Virus record (IMG/VR): IMGVR_UViG_3300039159_000067
Coordinates: 1-20,933 of that record
Length of the DNA: 20,933 nt
Strand: one strand, 5' to 3'
From: a virus
Shown piece after piece: positions 1-6,076 of the stretch; the stretch's first letter is position 1, and every line of letters starts with the position of its first letter. The notes under the pieces are model-generated. The model searched no databases. It had not been told where the DNA came from and saw only the letters and a list, made by a program, of their open reading frames with translations. The translations under genes were made by a program, and so were the position numbers.

Positions 1-82
1 CGTACATACTGACGTACATACTGACGTACATACTGACGTACATACTGACGTACATACTGACGTACATACTGACGTACATACT
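1..82. repeat. 12-bp tandem repeat array
   Basis: The unit CGTACATACTGA is repeated head to tail about 6.8 times without visible mismatch. It starts at the first base of the window, so its left end is not seen. The last unit is cut to CGTACATACT at 82 and the barrel-gene leader follows. No spacers separate the units, so this is not a CRISPR array. It could be iterons, clustered binding sites for a regulator, or a slippage-prone satellite upstream of the 118-564 gene. The function is unknown; only the repeat itself is certain. Confidence 0.97.
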
Positions 83-117
83 CTGCCAATTATGGCTTTA
101 ACCTCTAAGGAAATTTT

Positions 118-564
118 ATGAAAAAACTCGCTCTATCCCTCGCTCTCGTGTTCGCAGTTGCAGCAGCTTCCGCAACTGAAATTGGTATCCGTGCAACTCA
201 CTCCAAGGGTGATGCAGGTTCGGCTGCTGGTATCACCATCGGTCAGAAGTTCGGCAACGTCGGCGTTGAAGGCGCTTTCGACCGTTCTACGCGTGGTACG
301 AACAACATGAATCGTTGGAGCGTGACTGGGTCGTACGACTTGGTGAATGTTGGTCTCGTGACTATCTCGCCTAAAGTCGGTGTTGCTTACCTGAAGCCAA
401 GCCAAGGCTGGACCGGTGCAGCCCTGTTGGTTGGCGTTGGCGCTTCCATGCCACTTGACACGAACGTTGCCCTGACGGCTGACTATATGTACCAGAATGG
501 TGGTCATGGCGTTACCAAGTACAATGGAAATCGTTTCACTGTCGGCGTCAAGTACACGTTCTGA
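118..564 (+). CDS. small outer-membrane beta-barrel protein
   Basis: The 148-aa product begins with a signal peptide: MKK, a hydrophobic stretch, then a likely cleavage site in AAASA-TE near residue 20. The mature part alternates polar and hydrophobic residues in short strands joined by Gly/Asn-rich turns. It ends in KYTF, a terminal aromatic typical of proteins inserted by the BAM machinery. About 128 mature residues would suit an eight-stranded barrel like the OmpX/Lom type. The ATG follows TAAGGA at a sensible spacing. Phage-encoded barrels are known as surface modifiers (lambda Lom) and could affect adsorption or superinfection, but that role is inferred. It stands alone between a tandem repeat and two hairpins, so it is probably its own transcription unit. 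No clear promoter was seen upstream. Confidence 0.8.
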   Translation: MKKLALSLALVFAVAAASATEIGIRATHSKGDAGSAAGITIGQKFGNVGVEGAFDRSTRGTNNMNRWSVTGSYDLVNVGLVTISPKVGVAYLKPSQGWTGAALLVGVGASMPLDTNVALTADYMYQNGGHGVTKYNGNRFTVGVKYTF

Positions 565-568
565 TGAA

Positions 569-584
569 AGGAGCTACGGCTCCT
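569..584 (+). terminator. hairpin after barrel gene
   Basis: AGGAGC at 569-574 pairs perfectly with GCTCCT at 579-584 around the 4-nt loop TACG, five bases after the stop codon. No T-run follows, so alone it is more likely an mRNA 3'-end stabiliser or the first part of a double terminator with the hairpin at 595-615. Confidence 0.5.
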
Positions 585-594
585 GACTAGCGAA

Positions 595-622
595 AAACCC
601 GCTTCGTGCGGGTTTACTTTTA
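595..622 (+). terminator. Rho-independent terminator fused to promoter
   Basis: AAACCCGC (595-602) and GCGGGTTT (608-615) form an 8-bp GC-rich stem with loop TTCGT, followed by the T-rich run ACTTTTA. The last three T residues of the stem are also the first three bases of the -35 box TTTACT of the promoter at 613-641. Termination of the barrel transcript and initiation of the next operon therefore share sequence. This resembles the mobile promoter-stem-loop (PeSL) arrangement described in T4-type phages. Confidence 0.85.
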
Positions 623-641
623 TCTGCGATAGAGGTATAAT
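613..641 (+). promoter_or_regulatory. phage promoter, copy 1 (leadered)
   Basis: -35 TTTACT with downstream extension TTTATC (613-624), a 17-bp spacer, then -10 TATAAT (636-641) and AAACTCA. Start is expected near 648, giving a leader of about 20 nt before the ATG at 668. It drives the operon holding the omega homologue, pnuC and nadR. Confidence 0.88.
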
Positions 642-667
642 AAACTCATTGTAAAGGGTTGTTGAAA

Positions 668-751
668 ATGGATACTATATCTATCGTTGTTGTGACCGTG
701 TCTTTGTGCTACATTGTCGGTCTCATATATAACCTGTCGAATAAGGAATAA
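668..751 (+). CDS. 27-aa single-span membrane peptide
   Basis: This is the first ORF after the promoter at 613-641, with AAAGGG about 9 nt before the ATG. The peptide is MDTISIVVV..., one hydrophobic helix covering roughly residues 4-21, then a polar tail ending NLSNKE. It is too short to assign a family. Position, ribosome-binding site and the clean transmembrane segment support translation. Its role is unknown; small phage membrane peptides of this kind often act on host envelope or lysis proteins, but nothing here shows that. Confidence 0.55.
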   Translation: MDTISIVVVTVSLCYIVGLIYNLSNKE

Positions 752-753
752 TC

Positions 754-909
754 ATGCAAGACTACGAATACCTCAAAGAATCCATGGAATACCGCGAGTT
801 CATGCGCGGCAACCTGGATTACCTGACCCAGATGGGTTTCGCCTCGGTTGAAATCGCAATGGAAAAGGGATTCCTTTTCGCCGAATTCCTCGATGAGGTG
901 GCAGTTTGA
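754..909 (+). CDS. 51-aa hypothetical acidic protein
   Basis: The ATG lies two bases after the preceding stop, with AAGGA overlapping the end of the upstream ORF. The product begins MQDYEYLKESMEYREFMRG, is acidic and probably mostly helical, without a recognised motif. Its stop (TGA 907-909) overlaps the TTG start of the omega homologue (TTGA), which suggests translational coupling. Family unknown. Confidence 0.65.
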   Translation: MQDYEYLKESMEYREFMRGNLDYLTQMGFASVEIAMEKGFLFAEFLDEVAV

Positions 910-1157
910 AGGATACGCGCGATAGTCGCGCTGGCATTACCTGCGAAACAGCAGCTGAAGTTGCAGGTTCTCGGTACAACATGATCCTGTCTGCTGCTTC
1001 ACGTGCGCGTGAACTCAAGAAGGGCGCAGCTAAGAAAGTTATCACGGACAGTGGACCAATGGTCACTGCCCTTGAAGAAATTGAAGCTGGAGTAATTCCA
1101 GGCGACTACTTCATGAAGTTTATCAAGGTCCGAAAAAAGGTGAAGAATGATGGATAA
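906..1157 (+). CDS. rpoZ-like: RNA polymerase omega-subunit homologue
   Basis: The 83-aa product aligns by eye with bacterial omega. The core SRYNMILSAASRARELKKG (residues 22-40) corresponds to NRFDLVLVAARRARQMQVG of E. coli RpoZ. The following ITDSGPMVTALEEIEAGVI corresponds to the ENDKTTVIALREIEEGLI segment. The order and spacing of both helices are kept, and the C-terminus is a short basic tail. Bacterial omega binds around the C-terminal tail of beta-prime, helps assembly and takes part in (p)ppGpp response. A phage copy could replace or compete with host omega on RNA polymerase; that is inference. The start is TTG, preceded by GAGGTGG at good spacing and overlapping the upstream stop. 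Confidence in the fold is fairly high, in function moderate. Confidence 0.8.
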   Translation: MKDTRDSRAGITCETAAEVAGSRYNMILSAASRARELKKGAAKKVITDSGPMVTALEEIEAGVIPGDYFMKFIKVRKKVKNDG

Positions 1158-1578
1158 ATATTCTGAATTGGATCCGATCAATCATCTTGTCGGTACACAA
1201 ACCCCAACGGTCCTAGGAACTGATGATTCCGCTGTTTACTTCAACGAACTCCTAGGATTAAACTGGATCCTTCGTCGTGTCGTCTTGAAGTACGCGAAAA
1301 CATACGGCTCACTGGAGCATCTTTTGAATGACCGCGAACTGATCCCAGAAAACACAAAGAACTTCACTGTCCCAGAACTTCAAAGATTCCTTGCTGTCGA
1401 TTCTGGGCGTGGGTTTGGGATTGAATACAAAGATCATGGCATTATCGCATATGCAGGTCGGTCTGTTACTGACAAACCTATCGCCAAGGTGAAGAACGGC
1501 AATAATTGGTTGTATTATGCCAACCCACGTATCTCCGATCTAATCAAGAGGACAGGCACATATGAAAGTCAAGACTAA
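1147..1578 (+). CDS. hypothetical protein, 143 aa
   Basis: This is a soluble protein with no recognised family. It overlaps the end of the omega-like gene by 11 nt; AAAGG at 1136-1140 serves either the ATG at 1147 or the one at 1150, giving MMDKY or MDKY. A central mixed region (FNELLGLNWILRRVVLKYA) is followed by a more polar C-terminal half containing GFGIEYKDHGIIAYAG, which looks like a small beta hairpin. Its place between the omega homologue and the NAD genes says it is co-expressed with them but does not identify a role. Confidence 0.75.
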   Translation: MMDKYSELDPINHLVGTQTPTVLGTDDSAVYFNELLGLNWILRRVVLKYAKTYGSLEHLLNDRELIPENTKNFTVPELQRFLAVDSGRGFGIEYKDHGIIAYAGRSVTDKPIAKVKNGNNWLYYANPRISDLIKRTGTYESQD

Positions 1579-1792
1579 AGAATTGGTGGAGAGTTTCGGC
1601 GAACAGTACAAGACCAAGGTTCTACTGACATTTATTGAAATTCCAATCGTCAAAGGTCCATTGGCTGTGAAGACTATCAGTATATGGAAAGTGTATGAGC
1701 TACTGCTCACACATGAGTACAAAGCTGATGATCAGTCAATATCAAACCTTCCCGTGTATCGTCAACGTAAAATGAAAGCCAAAAATGCTTGA
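1562..1792 (+). CDS. hypothetical protein, 76 aa
   Basis: The ATG at 1562 follows AGAGGA and lies inside the last codons of the previous gene. The product is basic (start MKVKTKELVESFGEQY, end RQRKMKAKNA) with a hydrophobic beta-like core (VLLTFIEIPIV). Its last 8 nt contain the ATG of pnuC, so translation of the two is probably coupled. No family recognised. Confidence 0.7.
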   Translation: MKVKTKELVESFGEQYKTKVLLTFIEIPIVKGPLAVKTISIWKVYELLLTHEYKADDQSISNLPVYRQRKMKAKNA

Positions 1793-2384
1793 ACTCTTCG
1801 CAAACCTGACCACGGTCATTTGCATTTGGTTGGCTGGACGGAACAACATCAATACCTGGTGGACCGGTATCGTGGCATGCTTATTATTCGGTTGGCTGTT
1901 CTACGACGCAAAGCTCTACGCCGACGTTACGCTGCAAGCGTTCTTCGTGATCACCGGATTGATCGGCTGGATGCAGTGGTCTAAATCAGGTGATACAGTT
2001 CGACCGATCACAGAGTTGAAACGCGGCGAGCTGTCTGGGTTGATAGCAATTGCAATTGGTCTAGCTGCTGTATATGCGTTCGTTCTTCACTCATTCACAG
2101 ATGCATATGCGCCGGCTGCAGATAGCACTGTGTTAGCTTTCTCTGGTCTTGGTCAGCTGTTGCTTATGAACCGCAAGAAAGAAACGTGGGTCGCTTGGTT
2201 GATTGTCAACACGATCGCCGTACCTCTATTCTGGAGTCGTGAGCTTTACTTGACGAGTATTCTGTACGGAGCCTTCTGGGTTCACGCTGCATGGACTCTG
2301 CCACAATGGTGGAAAGCCGCTGAAGAAAATTCGAAGGACCTCGAACCTGAAATTGACTATCTATATCGTAATCGTGGTGAATGA
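1785..2384 (+). CDS. pnuC: nicotinamide riboside transporter PnuC
   Basis: The 199-aa integral membrane protein has about seven hydrophobic segments, the usual size and topology for PnuC. Family hallmarks visible are the early NINTWWTGIVACLLFGWLFYDAKLYAD segment, GLIGWMQWSKSG after the second or third span, and the late signature QLLLMNRKKETWVAWLIVN. PnuC facilitates entry of nicotinamide riboside, which is trapped inside by phosphorylation. The downstream gene encodes a NadR-like kinase/adenylyltransferase, so the pair makes a complete route from external NR to NAD+. Phage pnuC genes are known, for example in KVP40-like vibriophages. The ATG overlaps the previous stop by 8 nt. Confidence 0.93.
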   Translation: MLELFANLTTVICIWLAGRNNINTWWTGIVACLLFGWLFYDAKLYADVTLQAFFVITGLIGWMQWSKSGDTVRPITELKRGELSGLIAIAIGLAAVYAFVLHSFTDAYAPAADSTVLAFSGLGQLLLMNRKKETWVAWLIVNTIAVPLFWSRELYLTSILYGAFWVHAAWTLPQWWKAAEENSKDLEPEIDYLYRNRGE

Positions 2385-2452
2385 TGACTAAATCACTAAA
2401 TCTTTTGGAAAAATTGGGACAGATTCGGTTACGCAAACGAAATTTAATATGA
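2381..2452 (+). CDS. 23-codon linker ORF between pnuC and nadR
   Basis: ATG at 2381 (or 2384) overlaps the pnuC stop, and its own TGA at 2450-2452 overlaps the nadR ATG at 2449. The peptide starts MMTKSLNLLEKLGQIRL and is basic and amphipathic. The sequence before nadR (CGAAATTTAAT) has no Shine-Dalgarno, so ribosomes probably reach nadR by terminating on this ORF. It is best seen as a coupling ORF; a separate peptide function is possible but unsupported. Confidence 0.5.
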   Translation: MMTKSLNLLEKLGQIRLRKRNLI

Positions 2453-3417
2453 AAAAGTACAAGGTCGGTTTGGTGGTTGGTAAGTTTTGCCCCCTACACA
2501 GGGGACATCAGATGGTGATCGACAAAGCATTCGAGGAATGTCAGTTTGTCACCATCCTTTCCTGGACCAGTGTGGACTACGGGTTCCCAGCTGAACTCCG
2601 TCAACGTTGGCTGAAAAAGCTCTACCCGAAAGCGCATGTTCTTGTCATTCAACCTGATAGGTGCCCGAAGGATGACGCGCAAGACCTCGTGCAGCGTATG
2701 TTCTGTGCGAACCTGCTAGAAGAAATCTATGTCCATCCGGATGCTGTCTACACCAGTGAATTATATGGTGACGGGTTCGCCCAACACCTGACCAGCCATT
2801 TAGGGGAGCAGGTAAATCACGTGATGGTAGATCTTCACCGAGATACCCATCACGTGAGCGGGACTCGTCTTCGCGCTTACCCTCAACTTCTGGAAGAATT
2901 CTGCGACCCATACGTCTCCGCCAACCTTGAAGAACATACGAAGAGGATATTACTTATCGGCGCTGAAAGTTCTGGTAAGTCTACTCTCACTGAATTATTG
3001 GGTCTACGGCTGCAGTCCCCGACGATCGGGGAATATGGAAGAACACTCTGGGATGAAAAGAATGGTGAGCTGGAACGAAGTGACTATCTTCATATCGCTC
3101 AAACACAAATCCGTCTAGAGAACATAGATCACTGTGATAATGCATTTATATTCTGTGATACGTCCCCTCTTGTCACTGAGTTCTACGCGAACCAATTTTC
3201 TATCTCATCCCGCGAACTCCATGAGCTATCGTTCCGCCGGTATCATATGACATTCTTCCTACAGAACGACTTCCCATATGTGGAAGATGGGACTAGGAAT
3301 GGTCTAGCATTTGGAGAAGAGCAGCGTGAGTATTACAAGAAACGTTTACCCGCTGGTTGGGTCCCAGTTTCTGGTGTTATTGGTAACAGAATTAGAACCG
3401 TGGTAAATAGTCTGTAA
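2449..3417 (+). CDS. nadR: NadR-like NMN adenylyltransferase / ribosylnicotinamide kinase
   Basis: The 322-aa two-domain protein makes NMN from nicotinamide riboside and then NAD+. Residues 5-140 form the nucleotidylyltransferase: GKFCPLHRGH at 11-20 holds the H-x-G-H motif, TSELYGDGFA at 102-111 matches the NadR signature, and SGTRLR at 137-142 is the second ATP-binding motif. Residues 165-322 form the kinase, with the Walker A loop GAESSGKST at 171-179 and FCDTSPLVTEFYA resembling the NadR substrate-binding stretch. The N-terminal DNA-binding domain of enterobacterial NadR is absent, as in the Haemophilus-type enzyme, so it should be catalytic rather than a repressor. It follows pnuC in the same operon and may sustain NAD+ levels, possibly against NAD-depleting defences (inference). 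Confidence 0.92.
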   Translation: MKKYKVGLVVGKFCPLHRGHQMVIDKAFEECQFVTILSWTSVDYGFPAELRQRWLKKLYPKAHVLVIQPDRCPKDDAQDLVQRMFCANLLEEIYVHPDAVYTSELYGDGFAQHLTSHLGEQVNHVMVDLHRDTHHVSGTRLRAYPQLLEEFCDPYVSANLEEHTKRILLIGAESSGKSTLTELLGLRLQSPTIGEYGRTLWDEKNGELERSDYLHIAQTQIRLENIDHCDNAFIFCDTSPLVTEFYANQFSISSRELHELSFRRYHMTFFLQNDFPYVEDGTRNGLAFGEEQREYYKKRLPAGWVPVSGVIGNRIRTVVNSL

Positions 3418-3446
3418 TTTACTTTTATCGCGATCTACGGTATAAT
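3418..3446 (+). promoter_or_regulatory. phage promoter, copy 2 (leaderless type)
   Basis: TTTACTTTTATC at 3418-3429 starts immediately after the nadR stop; TATAAT is at 3441-3446 with a 17-bp spacer. AAATCT and then the ATG of the next gene at 3453 follow, so the predicted transcription start coincides with the start codon. Confidence 0.87.
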
Positions 3447-3452
3447 AAATCT

Positions 3453-3620
3453 ATGATTCGAAAATATACCTATCTATTGAGCGAACTGGTTGATGAGGGT
3501 TTGATTGACCTGGAAGCAGTAGTTTGTATGTGCCTCGCCTATATGAGCGAAGATGACGTCAAAGACATGTGCCGAGCCAACGATATCCTCATAGAACAAT
3601 TGGATGCTGAAAATGAATAA
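3453..3620 (+). CDS. 55-aa hypothetical acidic protein
   Basis: The ATG lies 6 nt after a -10 hexamer with no room for a ribosome-binding site, so the mRNA should be leaderless. The product, MIRKYTYLLSELVDEGLID..., is acidic and helical, with CMCLAYMSEDDVKDMCRAND in the centre. It resembles short helical proteins common in large phages, but I cannot name a family. The reading frame is supported by position, amino-acid composition and overlap with the next start (ATGAATAA). Confidence 0.7.
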   Translation: MIRKYTYLLSELVDEGLIDLEAVVCMCLAYMSEDDVKDMCRANDILIEQLDAENE

Positions 3621-3876
3621 AAGAGAACTCGAGAATATGCGCTTCATCATGTCCCTCGGTAAGGAGCAGTTTGCTCTCTGGTATATGAAACGGGATGAAG
3701 ATGAAAAATCATACATCGACGAGTTGCTTATTCGTTACACAATTATGCTCGCGAAGGTGGAAGCCCAGCTGGACGAAGCAGAACTAAATTTTGAATCGGT
3801 TGGTGAAGATGAGCGCGACATTGAAGTTGACCTCTCAGACGCCAAGTCGGTTCTTGACAAGATTATGGCATTATGA
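3613..3876 (+). CDS. 87-aa hypothetical acidic helical protein
   Basis: It starts MNKRELENMRFIMS at 3613, overlapping the end of the previous ORF; an in-frame ATG at 3604 is less likely because it lies deeper inside that gene. The protein is rich in Glu/Asp and Lys, with long helix-forming stretches (YIDELLIRYTIMLAKVEAQ) and probably a coiled coil. Its stop overlaps the phosphoesterase ATG (ATGA). Function unknown. Confidence 0.72.
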   Translation: MNKRELENMRFIMSLGKEQFALWYMKRDEDEKSYIDELLIRYTIMLAKVEAQLDEAELNFESVGEDERDIEVDLSDAKSVLDKIMAL

Positions 3877-4460
3877 ACAAAGAACAATACAAATCATTCC
3901 CTCGACATTGGGTCACCTCGGACATCCACTTCGGTCATGTGAACATCATCAAGTACCAACCGGAACAGCGCGGTCACTTCAATGATGTATTTCAAATGAA
4001 CGAGGAAATCGTTCGCCGATGGAATTCCACGATCGGTACAGAAGATCACACATTCATCCTGGGTGATGTAGCTATGGGTGACGTTACCAAGGCTCCAGGT
4101 TATCTGGCTCGCATGAACGGTTTCAAGACCCTGGTCCTTGGAAATCATGACAGGTCTCTGATGAAGCTGGATGGCATCAAGGAACATTTCGTCGCAGTCC
4201 ATGATTATCTGTGTTTCGCTCCTACAAAGGGAACTGCACTGGTGATGATGCATTACCCAATCTCTTCATGGGACGGTAAGAACAACGGCGCGGTGCACCT
4301 GCATGGTCACCTGCATGGGAGTCCATCTGGACTGAAAGGTCGTGTATTCGACGTTGGTATGGACACGAATGATCTGTACCCATATGCAATGGATGACGTC
4401 GTTTCGATGATGAAGAAAGTTCAACTGAGCGATTTCGACCACCACGGAGACCCTGTATAA
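3873..4460 (+). CDS. calcineurin-like metallophosphoesterase
   Basis: The 195-aa protein shows the full metallophosphoesterase signature in order: D17-x-H19 (SDIHFGH), G64-D65 (ILGDVAM), G90-N-H-D93 (VLGNHDR), H127 (MMHYP) and G145-H-x-H148 (HGHLHG). These residues bind two metal ions and catalyse phosphoester hydrolysis. Short stand-alone versions are widespread in large phages. The substrate cannot be read from sequence; nucleotide or nucleic-acid phosphodiesters are plausible, given the deoxyribonucleotidase two genes downstream. It is translationally coupled to the upstream gene by an ATGA overlap. All catalytic residues appear intact. Confidence 0.92.
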   Translation: MNKEQYKSFPRHWVTSDIHFGHVNIIKYQPEQRGHFNDVFQMNEEIVRRWNSTIGTEDHTFILGDVAMGDVTKAPGYLARMNGFKTLVLGNHDRSLMKLDGIKEHFVAVHDYLCFAPTKGTALVMMHYPISSWDGKNNGAVHLHGHLHGSPSGLKGRVFDVGMDTNDLYPYAMDDVVSMMKKVQLSDFDHHGDPV

Positions 4461-4461
4461 T

Positions 4462-4665
4462 ATGTTGGTACTGAAACGTGGCGTTCCTCCTTGGGAACGC
4501 CACCATACTTGTGAATGCGATGTCTGTAGCACCAGGATCAAATTCCGACAAGATGAAGCAGAAGACGTTGGTCGTGGTTATCTTCGAGTGAAGTGCCCTG
4601 TTTGTAGGTGTATCATCACTCATAATGCAACTACGACGCACAAATTCTGGGGAGAACCGCTATGA
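4462..4665 (+). CDS. 67-aa zinc-ribbon protein
   Basis: Two CxxC knuckles are visible, C19-x2-C22 (CDVC) and C45-x2-C48 (CPVC), with extra cysteines at 17 and 50. Between them lies a 22-residue charged linker. This is a classic small zinc ribbon, probably a nucleic-acid or protein-binding module. The ATG is two bases after the phosphoesterase stop, and the TGA overlaps the next ATG. Specific function unknown. Confidence 0.8.
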   Translation: MLVLKRGVPPWERHHTCECDVCSTRIKFRQDEAEDVGRGYLRVKCPVCRCIITHNATTTHKFWGEPL

Positions 4666-5144
4666 TCTACATTGATATGGATGATGTCACAGCTAACCTG
4701 ACTGAATATGCGAATCGCGTAAACGGTACCAAACATGGCATTGGTGACAGGATGGGACTCGATGATTGGGCGAATTTGAGGCTCGGACATCAACGTATGT
4801 TCCGTGATCTTGAACCGAGTAAAGAGTTCATCAACAAGGTTATCTGGGATTTCAAACTTCATCATGGAGGAGCAGCATTCCTGACGGCTTTACCGTTAGA
4901 TGAACACTCTCCATGGAGGCATGCTCCTGGTGATAAATTACGATGGGTACATAAGCACGTTGGACAAGAAATTGATGTTTTCTTCGGACCGTATGCTCAC
5001 GATAAGAAAAACCATTGCGAACCTGGTGATCTATTGATTGACGATAATCACCAAAATTGCATCGAGTGGGTTCGTCAGGGCGGATTTGCCCACCTCTACA
5101 GAAATGTCGATGATTGTGTATATTGGTTGAAGGAAATGAAATGA
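4662..5144 (+). CDS. HAD-family 5'-deoxyribonucleotidase
   Basis: The 160-aa protein opens with MIYIDMDDVTANL: D5 and D7 form the HAD DxD(V) nucleophile/acid pair, in the style of the 5'(3')-deoxyribonucleotidase (NT5C) family. A late LLIDDN motif supplies the metal-binding aspartates, and FLTALP at about 73 is the likely motif with the phosphate-binding Thr. Phage members dephosphorylate (d)NMPs and adjust nucleotide pools. It fits with ThyX, dUTPase and MazG elsewhere in the window. Its ATG overlaps the zinc-ribbon stop. In the same frame an open stretch of 18 codons continues beyond the TGA at 5142, treated separately as a disrupted small ORF. Confidence 0.87.
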   Translation: MIYIDMDDVTANLTEYANRVNGTKHGIGDRMGLDDWANLRLGHQRMFRDLEPSKEFINKVIWDFKLHHGGAAFLTALPLDEHSPWRHAPGDKLRWVHKHVGQEIDVFFGPYAHDKKNHCEPGDLLIDDNHQNCIEWVRQGGFAHLYRNVDDCVYWLKEMK

Positions 5145-5201
5145 ACTACAGAAGACATCAATTTCGCCATCGCAGAACTAGAAGCCAAAGCCAACAAGTG
5201 A
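5141..5201 (+). pseudogene. 19-codon ORF with apparent 1-base insertion
   Basis: ATG at 5141 overlaps the deoxyribonucleotidase stop. Read as is, the frame runs into the next promoter with unlikely amino acids (RRHQFRHRRTRSQS). Removing one T at 5147 gives MNTEDINFAIAELEAKANK and a TGA at 5199-5201, just before the promoter at 5203. That composition is far more protein-like. The locus is probably a small gene or remnant with a frame-disrupting insertion; a sequencing error is equally possible. Confidence 0.4.
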
Positions 5202-5202
5202 T

Positions 5203-5231
5203 TTTACTTTTATCGCCACTGGAGGTATAAT
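5203..5231 (+). promoter_or_regulatory. phage promoter, copy 3 (leadered)
   Basis: TTTACTTTTATC at 5203-5214, a 17-bp spacer, TATAAT at 5226-5231. The leader of about 20 nt contains TTAAGGCG before the ATG at 5259. Confidence 0.87.
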
Positions 5232-5258
5232 AAACTATCTTCAGTTAAGGCGAATAAA

Positions 5259-5633
5259 ATGTATTTTGTAGGTCAAGAAATCGGTATCATCCACAACGGC
5301 ACGCGGAGTACCTTTTCGGGTAAGATCACCAAAGTCACCAAAGTCAATGGCTTCGGTCATGTGACAACGGAAGACGGTGAAGTCTTCGATAAGCATGGTA
5401 AATCACGTCGCCAATACAGCCACAACATTCTTGCTCGTGCTCAAACTGTTCGTCATCATCTTGCGAACAAAGAAATCGCCACCGCGCGAAACAAAATCTT
5501 CCGTGAACTGAAAGCAACCATCGAGGCTTGCGAATCCTACGGAAACATCTTCGTCTACGAATCCAGCGTCAAGAAGATGCAGGAACTCGTATCTCTTATG
5601 GGTTCTTTTGCCCACCCCGATCCGGAAGTCTAA
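5259..5633 (+). CDS. hypothetical protein, 124 aa
   Basis: This is the first gene after promoter copy 3, with AAGG 10 nt before the ATG. The N-terminal 50 residues (YFVGQEIGIIHNG...GKITKVTKVNGFGHVTTEDG) look like a small SH3/KOW-type beta barrel. The remainder (residues 60-115) is helical and basic. This could be a nucleic-acid-binding protein, but that is inferred from shape only. The family is not recognised. Confidence 0.78.
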   Translation: MYFVGQEIGIIHNGTRSTFSGKITKVTKVNGFGHVTTEDGEVFDKHGKSRRQYSHNILARAQTVRHHLANKEIATARNKIFRELKATIEACESYGNIFVYESSVKKMQELVSLMGSFAHPDPEV

Positions 5634-5799
5634 AACGAAATTCTCAGAAGCACTTGTAATGTTTGTCATCACGATGACAAGTTCATTCATATCATTTGAA
5701 GCCCTGGAGTTGAAATCAGGTCTCTTCATTGCAGGCGGCGCAACAGCAATGATCTCTCTGGCTGTCGTTGATATCATGCGGCGCATGTCGAAAACCTAA
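5608..5799 (+). CDS. 63-aa two-span membrane protein
   Basis: It starts at a TTG inside the end of the previous gene, giving a basic N-terminus (MPTPIRKSKTKFSEA). Two hydrophobic segments follow, LVMFVITMTSSFISF and GLFIAGGATAMISLAVV, and a basic tail (RRMSKT). The positive-inside pattern supports this start, but no good ribosome-binding site is seen; ATG at 5659 is the alternative. Function unknown. Confidence 0.55.
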   Translation: MPTPIRKSKTKFSEALVMFVITMTSSFISFEALELKSGLFIAGGATAMISLAVVDIMRRMSKT

Positions 5800-5857
5800 A
5801 TAATAGGATAGCTCGCGCATATGTGCCGGGTCCAAACTATGAGGTCTAAACCCGACT

Positions 5858-6070
5858 ATGGTCACCGCACTGATCATATATCATGTGTATTGTATCATCA
5901 CTGGATTCTTCCTGATGATGTATATTTCAGATGGTGAATTTTCCCTGAAATGGTATCTTATCTCTGTTATAGTGAGCCCGCTCATCACCTTTGAGCTCCT
6001 ATTCGCTTTCGTCTATTACCTTTGCAGAAGCCTTTTGAAACTCCGAAAACTCCGAAAACCCCGAACCTAA
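5858..6070 (+). CDS. 70-aa two-span membrane protein
   Basis: Two strongly hydrophobic stretches (residues 4-21 and 32-55) are followed by a basic tail KLRKLRKPRT. The tail is encoded by a 9-bp near-tandem repeat at 6041-6067 (CTCCGAAAA twice, then CCCCGAACC). The start at 5858 is preceded only by a distant GAGG. The 58-nt gap upstream (5800-5857) holds a short competing ORF from 5821 with unconvincing composition. Function unknown. Confidence 0.6.
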   Translation: MVTALIIYHVYCIITGFFLMMYISDGEFSLKWYLISVIVSPLITFELLFAFVYYLCRSLLKLRKLRKPRT

Positions 6071-6076
6071 ATCATC

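Noticed and set aside
1-82. CRISPR-like repeat array
   Set aside because: Repeats are contiguous 12-mers with no spacers.
1147-1170. T4-type late promoter (GATAAATA-like) at the start of the 1147 gene
   Set aside because: It does not match TATAAATA, lies within coding sequence and has no supporting context; I noticed no clear T4 late promoter in the window.
4455-4464. TATAAT just before ATG 4462, resembling a leaderless promoter
   Set aside because: Only one base separates it from the ATG and no TTTACT-like box occurs 17 bp upstream; it arises from the end of the phosphoesterase gene.
5821-5937. 38-codon ORF starting MCRVQTMRSKP
   Set aside because: No ribosome-binding site, unlikely composition, and it overlaps the better membrane-protein frame at 5858.
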